Shown one piece after another: positions 1-7,655 of a stretch of 64,000 bases of DNA. A program made the translations under genes and the position numbers. The notes under the pieces are model-generated. The model made no database searches. It had not been told where the DNA came from and was given only the letters and a program-made list of their open reading frames with translations. Every line of letters starts with the position of its first letter. Within the stretch, counting starts at the first letter, position 1. This DNA comes from JAITWN01 sp964581365 (GTDB lineage: Bacteria; Pseudomonadota; Gammaproteobacteria; SZUA-140). The stretch lies in NCBI GenBank assembly GCA_964581365.1, contig CAZOOF010000005.1, forward strand, positions 1 to 64,000, written 5' to 3'.

Positions 1-420
1 GAGACCACGACCGGCGGTAACGCGCTGAAGTTTTATGCTTCGGTGCGTCTGGATATTCGTCGCACCGGCGCGATCAAGAAGGGCGATGAGATTCTGGGCA
101 GCGAGACGCGCGTCAAGGTGGTCAAGAACAAGGTGGCCCCGCCGTTCAAGCAGGCGGAGTTCGACATCCTCTACGGTGAGGGTGTTTCCCGTGAGGGCGA
201 GATCATCACCCTGGGAGTAGAGGCGGGGGTGGTCGAAAAGTCCGGCGCCTGGTACAGCTACAACGGTGAGCGCATCGGGCAGGGCAGAGACAATGTGCGC
301 GAGTATCTGAAAGAGAACCGGGCCATGGCTCAGGAGATCGAAGATCAGATTCGCGCCAAGCTGCTGACTCGCCACGGCGCCCGTGCGCCGGAAGAGGCAT
401 TCGACGAGGCTGAGGTCTGA
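1..420 (+). CDS. recA: RecA recombinase, C-terminal part (5' end outside window)
   Basis: This is the last 139 codons of RecA, the ATP-dependent strand-exchange protein that also triggers LexA cleavage. The reading frame is open from base 1. Visible are the conserved core stretch ETTTGGNALKFYASVRLDIR, the segment KVVKNKVAPPFKQAEFDI, and the C-terminal domain with WYSYNGERIGQGRDNVREYL. The tail is short and acidic (EEAFDEAEV), as is usual for RecA. The stop codon overlaps the predicted start of recX, so the two are probably co-transcribed and coupled. Identification is secure; only the 5' part is missing. Confidence 0.97.
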   Translation, partial: ETTTGGNALKFYASVRLDIRRTGAIKKGDEILGSETRVKVVKNKVAPPFKQAEFDILYGEGVSREGEIITLGVEAGVVEKSGAWYSYNGERIGQGRDNVREYLKENRAMAQEIEDQIRAKLLTRHGARAPEEAFDEAEV

Positions 421-908
421 GTCAGGAGGAGCCGTATTCGGCCAGGCGCGATCCCGCGGTAGCGGCACGCCGGCGGGCACTCGATCTGCTCGCCACGCGC
501 GAGCATTCCATGCAGGAACTGCGCGTGAAACTGCTGCGCCGGGGCGATTGTCCCGAGACGGTGGTGGAGGCAGTGCTCGCCGGACTGGATGAGGAAGGGC
601 TGCTCGATGAACGACGCTACGTGGAAGCCTTCATCCGGTCGCGCTGCAACAGGGGCCAGGGACCGCTGCGTATCGAAGCCGAGTTGCGCCAGCGCGGCGT
701 CAGCCCCGAACTGATCAGCAGCGGACTGGAAGCGGCTGTCGACGATGGTCTCGACTGGCTGGAAAACTGCTGCGCCGCGAGGCGCAAGCGCTTTGGTTCC
801 GGCTTGCCATCGGACTGGAGTGAGAAAGCCCGGCAGGTGCGCTTCCTGCGCATGCGCGGTTTTACCGAGGAGCAGATTCGCGCCGCGATTGCGGACGAAG
901 CGGAATGA
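417..908 (+). CDS. recX: RecX regulatory protein, probably from a CTG start overlapping recA
   Basis: RecX binds RecA filaments and limits their extension. The protein shows the three-helix repeats of the family (GLLDERRYVEAFIRSRCNRG, then LRMRGFTEEQIRAAI near the end). The first in-frame ATG (510) would cut off the conserved N-terminal helix RRRALDLLATREHSMQEL, which is encoded in frame just upstream. The frame stays open back to a stop at 411-413, and the only plausible initiator there is CTG at 417, seven bases after a GAGG. From 417 the product is 163 residues, close to the usual RecX length; from 510 it is 132. The start is an inference; family and stop are firm. Confidence 0.85.
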   Translation: MSQEEPYSARRDPAVAARRRALDLLATREHSMQELRVKLLRRGDCPETVVEAVLAGLDEEGLLDERRYVEAFIRSRCNRGQGPLRIEAELRQRGVSPELISSGLEAAVDDGLDWLENCCAARRKRFGSGLPSDWSEKARQVRFLRMRGFTEEQIRAAIADEAE

Positions 909-1014
909 CAATCCATGACACCGAGAATCCACCGCGAACGCGTGCCGGCCGGTGCGCGCTCCGGCATTGATCGCGATTCTTCCAAACCAACGCATTTCCT
1001 GAAAGAGTCCCAGC

Positions 1015-3627
1015 ATGAGCATCAGCAGCGCTGAACTACGCAGCCGGTTCCTCAGTTTTTTCCAGGAGCGCGATCATCAGATCGTGCCTGGCAGCTCGCT
1101 CGTCCCGGTCGGCGATGCCACGCTCCTGTTCACCAATGCCGGCATGGTGCAGTTCAAGGACGTGTTTCTTGGCCGTGAGCAGCGTCCGTATGTCCGTGCG
1201 GCCACGGCTCAGCGCTGTGTGCGCGCCGGCGGCAAGCACAATGACCTCGACAACGTCGGCTACACCTCGCGCCACCATACCTTCTTCGAGATGCTGGGCA
1301 ACTTCAGCTTCGGTGACTACTTCAAGCGCGAGGCGATCGGCTTTGCCTGGGAGTTCCTGACCCGCGATCTGGGTTTGCCTGCGGAGCGCCTGTGGGTAAC
1401 GGTGCATGCCACCGACAGCGAAGCTGCGGACATCTGGTTGCAGGAAGTCGGTGTCGATCCCGCGCGCTTTGTCCGCATCGACAGCGACGACAACTTCTGG
1501 TCGATGGGCGAAACCGGTCCTTGCGGCCCGTGCTCGGAAATCTTCTACGACCACGGCCCCGAAGTCGCCGGCGGCCCGCCCGGCAGTGCGGATGCCGACG
1601 GCGATCGCTATGTCGAGATCTGGAACCTGGTCTTCATGCAGTACAACCGCGATGCCCAGGGCCGGCTGGCGCCGCTGCCCCGTCCCTCGGTGGATACCGG
1701 CATGGGACTGGAGCGGCTGGCTGCGGTCATGCAGGGCGTGCATAGCAACTACGACATCGATCTGTTCCGCAGGCTGATCCGGGCCACCATGGAGCTCGCC
1801 GGGACCAGCGATGACAGCCTGCCATCCCTGCGCGTGATTGCGGATCACATTCGCTCTTGCGCCTTCCTGGTCGTCGATGGGGTCATCCCCTCGAACGAGG
1901 GCCGCGGCTACGTCCTGCGCCGGATCATCCGCCGGGCAATCCGCCACGGTTACGAGCTCGGCATCGTCGATCCCTTCTTCTATCGTCTGGTCGGTCCGCT
2001 GTGCGAGGAGATGGGCGCGGCCTACCCCGAACTGGTACAGGCGCGCGAACAGGTGGAGCGCGTGCTGCGTCAGGAGGAAGAGCGCTTCGCTGAAACTCTC
2101 GATCAGGGCATGAAGATCCTCAAGGAGAGCATCGCCTCGCTGCCGGTCGGCGAACGCGTGCTGCCCGGGGAGATCGTGTTTCGCCTGTACGATACCTATG
2201 GCTTTCCGGTCGATCTCACCGCCGACTATGCGCAGAACTACGACATCGTGCTCGACATGGAAGGTTACGAGCGCGAAATGGCGGCCCAGCGCGAGCGCGC
2301 GCGGGCGGCAGGGCATTTCCAGGCCGACTACGGCAGTCGGATCGGTGACGGCGCGGAAACCGAATTCACGGGTTACGAACATCTGCGCCAGCGCGCCACC
2401 GTGCAGGCGCTCGGTCGCGACGGCGATGAGGCCGGCGAACTGCACGAGGGCGATGAGGGACTCGTCGTGCTCGACAGCACGCCATTCTATGCCGAGGGCG
2501 GTGGTCAGGTCGGCGATCGCGGCGAAATCATCGGCGCCGATGCGCATTTCGAAGTCAGTGATACCCGCAAGCTTCCCGGCGGCGCCTACGCGCACATCGG
2601 GCGCATGACGCGCGGCACCCTCCGCATCGGCGATGCGGTCGAAGCCCGCGTGGATGAGGCGTTGCGTCAGGCCACGGCACTCAACCATTCGGCGACTCAT
2701 CTGCTGCATGCGGCGCTGCGCAAGGTGCTGGGCGAGCATGTGCAGCAGAAGGGTTCGCTGGTCGAGCCGGAGCGGCTTCGGTTCGACTTTTCCCACTTTG
2801 AACCCATCACTGCCGAACAGCTCGCCGAGATCGAGGCGCTGGTCAACCAGGAAATCCGCCGCAATGAGCCGGTGGTCACGGAGGTCATGGACTTCGAGGC
2901 GGCGCGGGCTTCGGGCGCCATGGCCCTGTTCGGCGAGAAGTACAGCGACACCGTGCGTGTGCTCAGCATTGGCGATTTCTCCAAGGAACTGTGCGGCGGC
3001 ACCCATGTTCATCGCGCTGGCGATATCGGACTGCTCCGGATCGTCGGCGAGTCGGGTATTGCGGCCGGGGTGCGTCGCATCGAGGCGGTGACCGGCGCTG
3101 CGGCGCTCGAATGGATCGCCGCCAGCGAGCGCCAGCTCGACAGCATCGCCGCGCTGCTCAAGGGCTCGCGCAGCGAGGTTCTGCCGCGGGTGCAGCAGAT
3201 GCTGGAAAGGCTGCGTCAGCTCGAGAAGGAGGTCGAACGTCTGCAGAGCATGCGCGCCAGCGCAGCCGGATCGGATCTCGCTTCCCGGGCGGTCGAGATT
3301 GCCGGCTGCAAGGTGCTGGCGGAGAACCTCGAGGAAGCCGATCCCAAGGTCCTGCGGGAGATGGTCGATCAGCTCAAGAACAAGCTCGGCTCGGCGGTGA
3401 TCGTGCTTGCCACGGTCCGGGACGGGCGCGTCAGCCTGGTCGCCGGCGTGACCAAGGATCTCACCGAGCGGGTCAGCGCTGCGGAGCTCGCCAACCATGT
3501 CGCCGGTCCGCTCGGTGGCAAGGGGGGCGGCCGCGCGGACATGGCGCAGGCGGGGGCGAGTGACGCCAGCGCCCTGCCGCAGGCATTGTCCACGGTAGCG
3601 GACTGGGTGCGCGCACGCCTGACCTGA
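1015..3627 (+). CDS. alaS: Alanyl-tRNA synthetase
   Basis: Class II aminoacyl-tRNA synthetase that charges tRNA-Ala in the cytoplasm. The 870-residue length is normal. The N-terminal catalytic core has FTNAGMVQFKDVFLG and the motif-2 stretch RHHTFFEMLGNFSFGDYF. The editing domain has the zinc site HSATHLLHAAL, with the matching CGGTHV near residue 660. The C-terminal part is a coiled coil (RLRQLEKEVERLQSM) followed by the DHHA1 domain ending in GGKGGGRADMAQAG. Downstream of recX by about 105 bases, as in many gammaproteobacteria. Confidence 0.98.
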   Translation: MSISSAELRSRFLSFFQERDHQIVPGSSLVPVGDATLLFTNAGMVQFKDVFLGREQRPYVRAATAQRCVRAGGKHNDLDNVGYTSRHHTFFEMLGNFSFGDYFKREAIGFAWEFLTRDLGLPAERLWVTVHATDSEAADIWLQEVGVDPARFVRIDSDDNFWSMGETGPCGPCSEIFYDHGPEVAGGPPGSADADGDRYVEIWNLVFMQYNRDAQGRLAPLPRPSVDTGMGLERLAAVMQGVHSNYDIDLFRRLIRATMELAGTSDDSLPSLRVIADHIRSCAFLVVDGVIPSNEGRGYVLRRIIRRAIRHGYELGIVDPFFYRLVGPLCEEMGAAYPELVQAREQVERVLRQEEERFAETLDQGMKILKESIASLPVGERVLPGEIVFRLYDTYGFPVDLTADYAQNYDIVLDMEGYEREMAAQRERARAAGHFQADYGSRIGDGAETEFTGYEHLRQRATVQALGRDGDEAGELHEGDEGLVVLDSTPFYAEGGGQVGDRGEIIGADAHFEVSDTRKLPGGAYAHIGRMTRGTLRIGDAVEARVDEALRQATALNHSATHLLHAALRKVLGEHVQQKGSLVEPERLRFDFSHFEPITAEQLAEIEALVNQEIRRNEPVVTEVMDFEAARASGAMALFGEKYSDTVRVLSIGDFSKELCGGTHVHRAGDIGLLRIVGESGIAAGVRRIEAVTGAAALEWIAASERQLDSIAALLKGSRSEVLPRVQQMLERLRQLEKEVERLQSMRASAAGSDLASRAVEIAGCKVLAENLEEADPKVLREMVDQLKNKLGSAVIVLATVRDGRVSLVAGVTKDLTERVSAAELANHVAGPLGGKGGGRADMAQAGASDASALPQALSTVADWVRARLT

Positions 3628-3636
3628 TGGCGTCCC

Positions 3637-3664
3637 TTGGGCGCAGTGCGGCGCGTGCTAGAAT
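3637..3664 (+). promoter_or_regulatory. Putative sigma-70 promoter of lysC
   Basis: TTGGGC at 3637-3642 and TAGAAT at 3659-3664 are separated by 16 bases. They lie 42 bases upstream of the lysC ATG and just after the alaS stop. The -10 follows a TGC (TGCTAGAAT), resembling an extended -10. This would give lysC its own transcript. It is a consensus match only. Confidence 0.45.
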
Positions 3665-3705
3665 ACGGCGACAATTCAACCTGGTAACTCTCCGGCAGAC
3701 ACCCG

Positions 3706-4929
3706 ATGGCTCTCATCGTGCAGAAATACGGCGGCACTTCGGTCGCCTCGCCCGCGCATATCGAGCGCGTGGCTGATCGCGTCGTCGCGGCGCGCAACGC
3801 AGGCAACAGCATCGTCGTGGTGCTTTCCGCAATGAGCGGCGAAACCAACCGGCTGCTGGCGCTGGCGCGGGAAATATCACCGCGACCCAATCCACGCGAG
3901 CTCGATGTGATTCTTTCCACCGGAGAGCAGGTTACCATCGGTCTGCTCGCAATCGCGCTGGAGAAGCGCGGTTGCCCGGCGGTTTCCTATACCGGCGCGC
4001 AGGTCCACATCCGCACCGACAGCGCGTACAACAAGGCTCGCATCGTCGACATCGATGCCCAGCGTCTCATGAACGATCTGGACAACGGGAATGTCGTAGT
4101 GGTCGCGGGTTTCCAGGGCGTGGACGAAAAGGGCAACATCACCACGCTGGGGCGCGGAGGTTCGGACACCACGGCGGTGGCGCTGGCGGCGGCGCTGAAA
4201 GCCGATGAATGCCAGATCTACACCGACGTCGACGGCGTCTACACCACCGACCCGCGTGTGGTGCCGGATGCGCGCCGGCTCAACAGGATCACCTACGAGG
4301 AAATGCTGGAAATGGCGAGTCTCGGCGCCAAGGTGCTGCAGATTCGCAGCGTGGAATTCGCCAGCAAGTACAACGTGCCCTTGCGCGTACTGTCATCGTT
4401 CGATGATGGCCCGGGCACACTGATCACCACAGAGGAAGAAGGCATGGAACAGGCGCTGATTTCAGGCATCGCGTTCAATCGCGACGAAGCCAAGCTCACG
4501 GTGCTCGGAGTGCCAGACCAGCCGGGAGTCGCCAGCGCGATCCTCGGTCCGATTGCCGATGCCAATATCGAAGTGGACATGATCGTCCAGAACGTGGCGG
4601 AGGATGCGAGCACCGACTTTACTTTCACCGTGCACCGCAACGACTACGAAAAGGCTCTGTCCTTGCTGCAGCAGACCTGCGAGAAGCTGGGAGCGAGGGA
4701 AGTGATCGGTGACAGCCGCATCGTCAAGATTTCGCTGGTAGGCGTGGGCATGCGCTCGCATGCCGGCATCGCGGCGACCATGTTCCGTGCGCTGGCGAAC
4801 GAAGGCATCAATATCCGCATGATTTCGACCTCCGAGATAAAGATCTCAGTGGTCGTAGACGAAAAATATCTTGAGCTGGGAGTGCGGGCATTGCACAGCG
4901 CCTTTGGCCTCGATGCAACGACCGCCTGA
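3706..4929 (+). CDS. lysC: Aspartate kinase (lysine-sensitive type)
   Basis: Phosphorylates aspartate, the first step toward lysine, threonine, methionine and diaminopimelate. At 407 residues it is the monofunctional, two-ACT-domain form. The N-terminal kinase signature VQKYGGTSV is at residues 4-12, followed by GRGGSDTTAVALAAAL and YTDVDGVYTTDPR. The C-terminal ACT repeats begin around residue 265 (VLGVPDQPGVASAILGPIA) and 345 (SLVGVGMRSHAGIAATMF); they are the allosteric sites. An internal start giving a separate beta subunit is common in this family but was not established here. Followed by csrA in the usual gammaproteobacterial order. Confidence 0.96.
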   Translation: MALIVQKYGGTSVASPAHIERVADRVVAARNAGNSIVVVLSAMSGETNRLLALAREISPRPNPRELDVILSTGEQVTIGLLAIALEKRGCPAVSYTGAQVHIRTDSAYNKARIVDIDAQRLMNDLDNGNVVVVAGFQGVDEKGNITTLGRGGSDTTAVALAAALKADECQIYTDVDGVYTTDPRVVPDARRLNRITYEEMLEMASLGAKVLQIRSVEFASKYNVPLRVLSSFDDGPGTLITTEEEGMEQALISGIAFNRDEAKLTVLGVPDQPGVASAILGPIADANIEVDMIVQNVAEDASTDFTFTVHRNDYEKALSLLQQTCEKLGAREVIGDSRIVKISLVGVGMRSHAGIAATMFRALANEGINIRMISTSEIKISVVVDEKYLELGVRALHSAFGLDATTA

Positions 4930-5087
4930 CGCCATCGAGCGGCAGCACGTCGGGAAGGAGACTCTCGAACAACAATAATCACTCCGGAAAGTCAAGTTTC
5001 TGCCATCCGCGCCGATGACAGAGCCCAGGAAGGAACGAGCCAGGACCGGCACTTCGTACAGGGCAGTTGTCGCAAGGAGAATTGGAC

Positions 5088-5282
5088 ATGTTGATCTTGA
5101 CACGGCGGGTGGGGGAGACGCTCATCATCGGCGATGAGGTCACCGTCACGGTGCTGGGGGTGCGTGGCAATCAGGTGCGGATCGGAGTAAGCGCGCCCAA
5201 GGATGTCAGCGTCCACCGCGAGGAAATCTATCAGCGCATCCAGCGCGAAAAAGAGCTTCCCAACGGCCGGGCACAGGGCTGA
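5088..5282 (+). CDS. csrA: Carbon storage regulator CsrA
   Basis: A 64-residue RNA-binding dimer that binds GGA motifs in mRNA leaders to control translation of carbon metabolism, biofilm and motility genes. The start MLILTRRVGETLIIGD is canonical, and RIGVSAPKDVSVHREEIY is the conserved RNA-binding C-terminal half. An in-frame ATG 21 bases upstream (5067) would add MSQGELD. The ATG at 5088 is preferred because AAGGAGA (5074-5080) sits at correct spacing and CsrA proteins start with MLIL. Confidence 0.97.
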   Translation: MLILTRRVGETLIIGDEVTVTVLGVRGNQVRIGVSAPKDVSVHREEIYQRIQREKELPNGRAQG

Positions 5283-5293
5283 AGCCAGCCGGC

Positions 5294-5357
5294 AAAGCGC
5301 CGGCGGCATTTCCTGCCAATTCCACCGAGACCGGCGCCAGGGCGCTTTCCTTTTTTT
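5294..5357 (+). terminator. Possible terminator after csrA
   Basis: AAAGCGCC (5294-5301) pairs perfectly with GGCGCTTT (5341-5348), and a run of seven T follows at 5351-5357. The 39-base interior could fold on itself. The large loop makes this less certain than a simple hairpin, but the position between csrA and the tRNA gene fits. Confidence 0.4.
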
Positions 5358-5444
5358 CTGAAGCGGCTGTCCTCTCGCGGGAAGCCGCAGAGTCGTGTAT
5401 CATTGCGGATCCCGAAGGCCGCTCCCGCGGCCGCCGGTTTTCAT

Positions 5445-5537
5445 GGAGAGATGGCCGAGTGGCCGAAGGCGCTCCCCTGCTAAGGGAGTATGGGGTTAAA
5501 AGCTCCATCGAGGGTTCGAATCCCTCTCTCTCCGCCA
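5445..5537 (+). tRNA. tRNA-Ser (anticodon GCU)
   Basis: The acceptor stem GGAGAGA (5445-5451) pairs with TCTCTCC before the discriminator and an encoded CCA (5535-5537). The anticodon arm CTCCC/GGGAG encloses CTGCTAA, with GCT at 5479-5481. There is a long variable arm, typical of class II serine tRNAs, and a T arm with GGTTCGAATC. It reads AGC/AGU codons. Its location downstream of csrA is a common gammaproteobacterial arrangement. Its last 17 bases are repeated in the array immediately downstream. Confidence 0.96.
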
Positions 5538-5859
5538 ATCTTGGAAATTTCCTCCCAAGCTTGTAGTGCCTCTACTGCTTGTAATGCCTCAATTCGAACC
5601 CTCGATGATCTAATTGGCTGGGTTCGACCGATCGGCGCAAGCCGATCGGGACGGCGAAGCCGCCCCGAAGGGGTGAGGCCCGTCAGGGCCGAATCAATCC
5701 CTCTCTCTCCGCCAATCTTGGAAATTTCCTCCCAAGCTTGTAGTGCCTCTACTGCTTGTAATGCCTCAATTCGAACCCTCGATGATCTAATTGGCTGGGT
5801 TCGACCGATCGGCGCAAGCCGATCGGGACGGCGAAGCCGCCCCGAAGGGGTGAGGCCCG
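5521..5859 (+). repeat. 177-bp tandem direct repeat carrying tRNA-Ser 3' ends, running into an assembly gap
   Basis: Unit 1 is 5521-5697; unit 2 starts at 5698 and is identical as far as the N run at 5860. Each unit begins with the last 17 bases of tRNA-Ser including CCA. Each then contains a 16-base inverted copy of the tRNA T arm (5592-5607 is the reverse complement of 5506-5521), a 9-bp hairpin with a GCAA tetraloop (5628-5649, repeated at 5805-5826), and short GC-rich inverted repeats such as CCCCGAAGGGG. There is no protein-coding character: reading frames across it simply follow the repeat. Copy number is unknown because of the gap. Confidence 0.9.
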
Positions 5860-5959
5860 NNNNNNNNNNNNNNNNNNNNNNNNNNNNNNNNNNNNNNNNN
5901 NNNNNNNNNNNNNNNNNNNNNNNNNNNNNNNNNNNNNNNNNNNNNNNNNNNNNNNNNNN
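5860..5959. other. Assembly gap of exactly 100 N
   Basis: A run of 100 N, the conventional placeholder for a scaffold gap of unknown size. It falls inside the tandem repeat, so the assembly probably collapsed or broke there because the units are longer than a short read. Confidence 0.98.
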
Positions 5960-6239
5960 CTCGGTGTTTGAGCGGACCGGCGAAGCCGGCCCCGTAGGGG
6001 CGAGGCCGCAGGCCACTCATCTTCTCTTGTCTCTCGCCTGACTCAATTAACTTCTCATGGCATTTGATGCGCTGCGACAAGGCGACTGCGGCGGGTCCGC
6101 TTGCGCGCGAAGATGAATGACTGTGGCAGCGAATGACTGTGGCAGCGCACGACCAGCGCGCGGCCTTTCATCCCGTGCTGAACACGAAACACTTGCTAGG
6201 AAGGCGCTGGGCAGCGAGAAAGCGTGTGAGAGGGGGGAA
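5960..6239. other. Non-coding stretch after the gap with a diverged repeat copy and a 16-bp duplication
   Basis: About 280 bases without a credible gene. The first 60 bases (CCGGCGAAGCCGG then CCCCGTAGGGG, followed by GAGGCCGCAGGCC) have the same layout of short palindromes as the end of the 177-bp unit but differ in sequence, so this looks like the far end of the array. At 6116-6147 the 16-mer AATGACTGTGGCAGCG occurs twice in direct tandem. Nothing else was recognised before tRNA-Arg. Confidence 0.7.
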
Positions 6240-6316
6240 TGGCGCGCCCGGAGAGATTCGAACTCCCGACCCTCAGGTTCGTAGCCTGATACTCTATCCA
6301 ACTGAGCTACGGGCGC
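6240..6316 (-). tRNA. tRNA-Arg (anticodon ACG)
   Basis: Read on the minus strand, the acceptor stem GCGCCCG pairs with CGGGCGC, and the 3' CCA is encoded at 6240-6242. The D arm is AGCTCAGTTGGATAGAGT. The anticodon loop CTACGAA gives ACG at 6280-6282; A34 would be edited to inosine by TadA. The T arm is GGGAGTTCGAATCTCTC. The gene faces tRNA-Ser across the repeat array. Confidence 0.96.
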
Positions 6317-6474
6317 GGATACTGGAAAGCCGCATATTATTGGCGTGTCGCGATGGACCTGTCAAGAATGGCGGGACATTCCGCGCGGGGAAACAGTGTC
6401 TTTCTCGCCGAAATGCTGAAATGCGGGCGCGCGGCAGCGGCCGGCGCTAGGCGGTGATGCCGGCCGGGTGAAGA

Positions 6475-7098
6475 TCAATCCGCCGGCACCTCCACCCACA
6501 ATGCTCCGCGCAGATCGCCAACGGCAAAGCCGGTGGCTCCGTCCTCGGGATAAAGGCGCGCGATGGTAGCGCGGATTTCGGGCGCTATCTCCACCCCGTG
6601 ACAGCTGGTGCATACCGGCTCGGTGGCAATGCCGCGCATCATGCGCAGGGCGACGCCCTCGGGCAGTCCGTCCCGATGGACACGGACCTGCTCCGCCGCC
6701 GGTGCGCCTTCATCCACCGCCCGCTGGATGTCCTGCAAGGTTTCCAGCTGCCAGCCCTGGGCAGCTTGCCTGGGGTTACGGTTGCGGCCGGGCATGGCCA
6801 CCCGCCCCAGGCGCACGCCGTGCTCGCTCATCACCGCCTCGGCGATGGCGGGCGCCTCGCTCTGGCATACTGAGATCGCGCGCGCCGGACCGCCTTCTGC
6901 CATGGCGGTCTGCAGCGTGCTGCGTAACTGGCCGCTGAACGCCTGAGCGGCCGCCTTGGCGCGCTCGAGCGGGTCCTGAGGCGGATCGTTGTCCGCCGCC
7001 GCAGAAGACCACACAGCGGTCTGTGCGCTCGCCAGGGCGGCTGCCAGGCACACCGCAAGGACAGGGCGCACTTTCTTTGCTTCACGATTACTGCGCAT
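6475..7098 (-). CDS. DUF3365-type periplasmic c-type haem protein
   Basis: A 207-residue exported protein. A hydrophobic signal segment (about residues 11-27, ending near ASA/AAA) is followed by a domain with conserved VCQSEAPAIAE and LGRVAMPGRNRNP, and by one haem c attachment site CTSCH at residues 163-167. This layout matches the DUF3365/Tll0287-like family, thought to be haem-based sensors or redox proteins; here the domain stands alone, with no kinase attached. A strong AGGAGG lies just upstream of the ATG. The next gene on the same strand (the SMR exporter) ends about 50 bases upstream. The exact role is unknown. Confidence 0.8.
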   Translation of the reverse strand: MRSNREAKKVRPVLAVCLAAALASAQTAVWSSAAADNDPPQDPLERAKAAAQAFSGQLRSTLQTAMAEGGPARAISVCQSEAPAIAEAVMSEHGVRLGRVAMPGRNRNPRQAAQGWQLETLQDIQRAVDEGAPAAEQVRVHRDGLPEGVALRMMRGIATEPVCTSCHGVEIAPEIRATIARLYPEDGATGFAVGDLRGALWVEVPAD

Positions 7099-7149
7099 GG
7101 CTTACCTCCTGTGTCTGGTGCGATCCTTCGCCCGCTGAATCGAATTTGC

Positions 7150-7464
7150 CTAGGATGCCAGCTTCATCAGCACGATGCCGCTTACGATCAGTGCGGCGGC
7201 AGTGATGCGCAGAGCGGTCGCCGGTTCATTCAGTATCACGAGCCCCACCACGAAGGCGCCGACCGCGCCGATGCCGGTCCACACGGTGTAGGCGGTGCCG
7301 AGCGGCAGCGTCTTCATCGAGATCGACAGCAATGCGAAGCTGGCGATCATCGCGACAATGGTGATGACGGAGGGACCAAGCCGGGTGAAACCGACCGATT
7401 CTTTCATCGACCAGGCCCACACGACTTCGAGCAGACCGGCCAGTGACAACAGAAACCAGGCCAT
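7150..7464 (-). CDS. gdx: Gdx-type small multidrug resistance exporter (guanidinium exporter)
   Basis: A 104-residue, four-helix SMR protein formerly called SugE. The conserved glutamate is at residue 13 (LAGLLEVVWA), and the Gdx-subtype stretch MKESVGFTRLGPS follows. LPLGTAYTVWTGIGAVGAF in helix 3 is typical of the family. Gdx proteins form antiparallel dimers in the inner membrane that exchange guanidinium for protons. The frame is open 420 bases further upstream, but ATG 7464 is chosen because AAGGA (7472-7476) is seven bases away and the homology begins there. The guanidine-II riboswitch directly upstream supports guanidinium as substrate. Confidence 0.92.
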   Translation of the reverse strand: MAWFLLSLAGLLEVVWAWSMKESVGFTRLGPSVITIVAMIASFALLSISMKTLPLGTAYTVWTGIGAVGAFVVGLVILNEPATALRITAAALIVSGIVLMKLAS

Positions 7465-7484
7465 GTAGAGATCCTTGCGCAAAG

Positions 7485-7530
7485 GCCGGGCCGTCCCGGC
7501 ATGGGTCGCGAAACGCTGGGGTCGTCCCCG
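7485..7530 (-). promoter_or_regulatory. Guanidine-II (mini-ykkC) riboswitch in the leader of gdx
   Basis: Read on the minus strand, two hairpins carry ACGR tetraloops. The first is GGGG-ACGA-CCCC (7518-7529), then an 18-base linker, then CCGGG-ACGG-CCCGG (7486-7499, extended by a G-C pair at 7485/7500). The ribosome binding site (7472-7476) and the gdx ATG follow 9 and 21 bases later. Two ACGR-capped stems just before the Shine-Dalgarno are the defining consensus of the guanidine-II class, which turns on guanidine exporter genes at the level of translation. Confidence 0.9.
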
Positions 7531-7655
7531 CGGGCATGATAGCGCAAGCGGGCTGCCGCCCGGGAGTGTTCGGGTGCCCGCCGCTCGCTGCCGCACAGCG
7601 ATTCCGCGGATGACAGGCTCATGCCCCGGTCTCACAATCAGGGGCGGAGGTGCGC

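Noticed and set aside
1036..3498. 820-codon open frame on the minus strand across alaS
   Set aside because: It is the antisense of a fully conserved gene; His/Asp/Arg-rich composition and no motif. High G+C gives long antisense frames.
5521..5859. CRISPR array
   Set aside because: Units are 177 bp and adjacent without variable spacers; no cas gene present.
5480..6041. Open frames on both strands spanning the repeats and the N run
   Set aside because: They pass through unknown bases and merely translate the tandem repeat; there is no start signal or domain.
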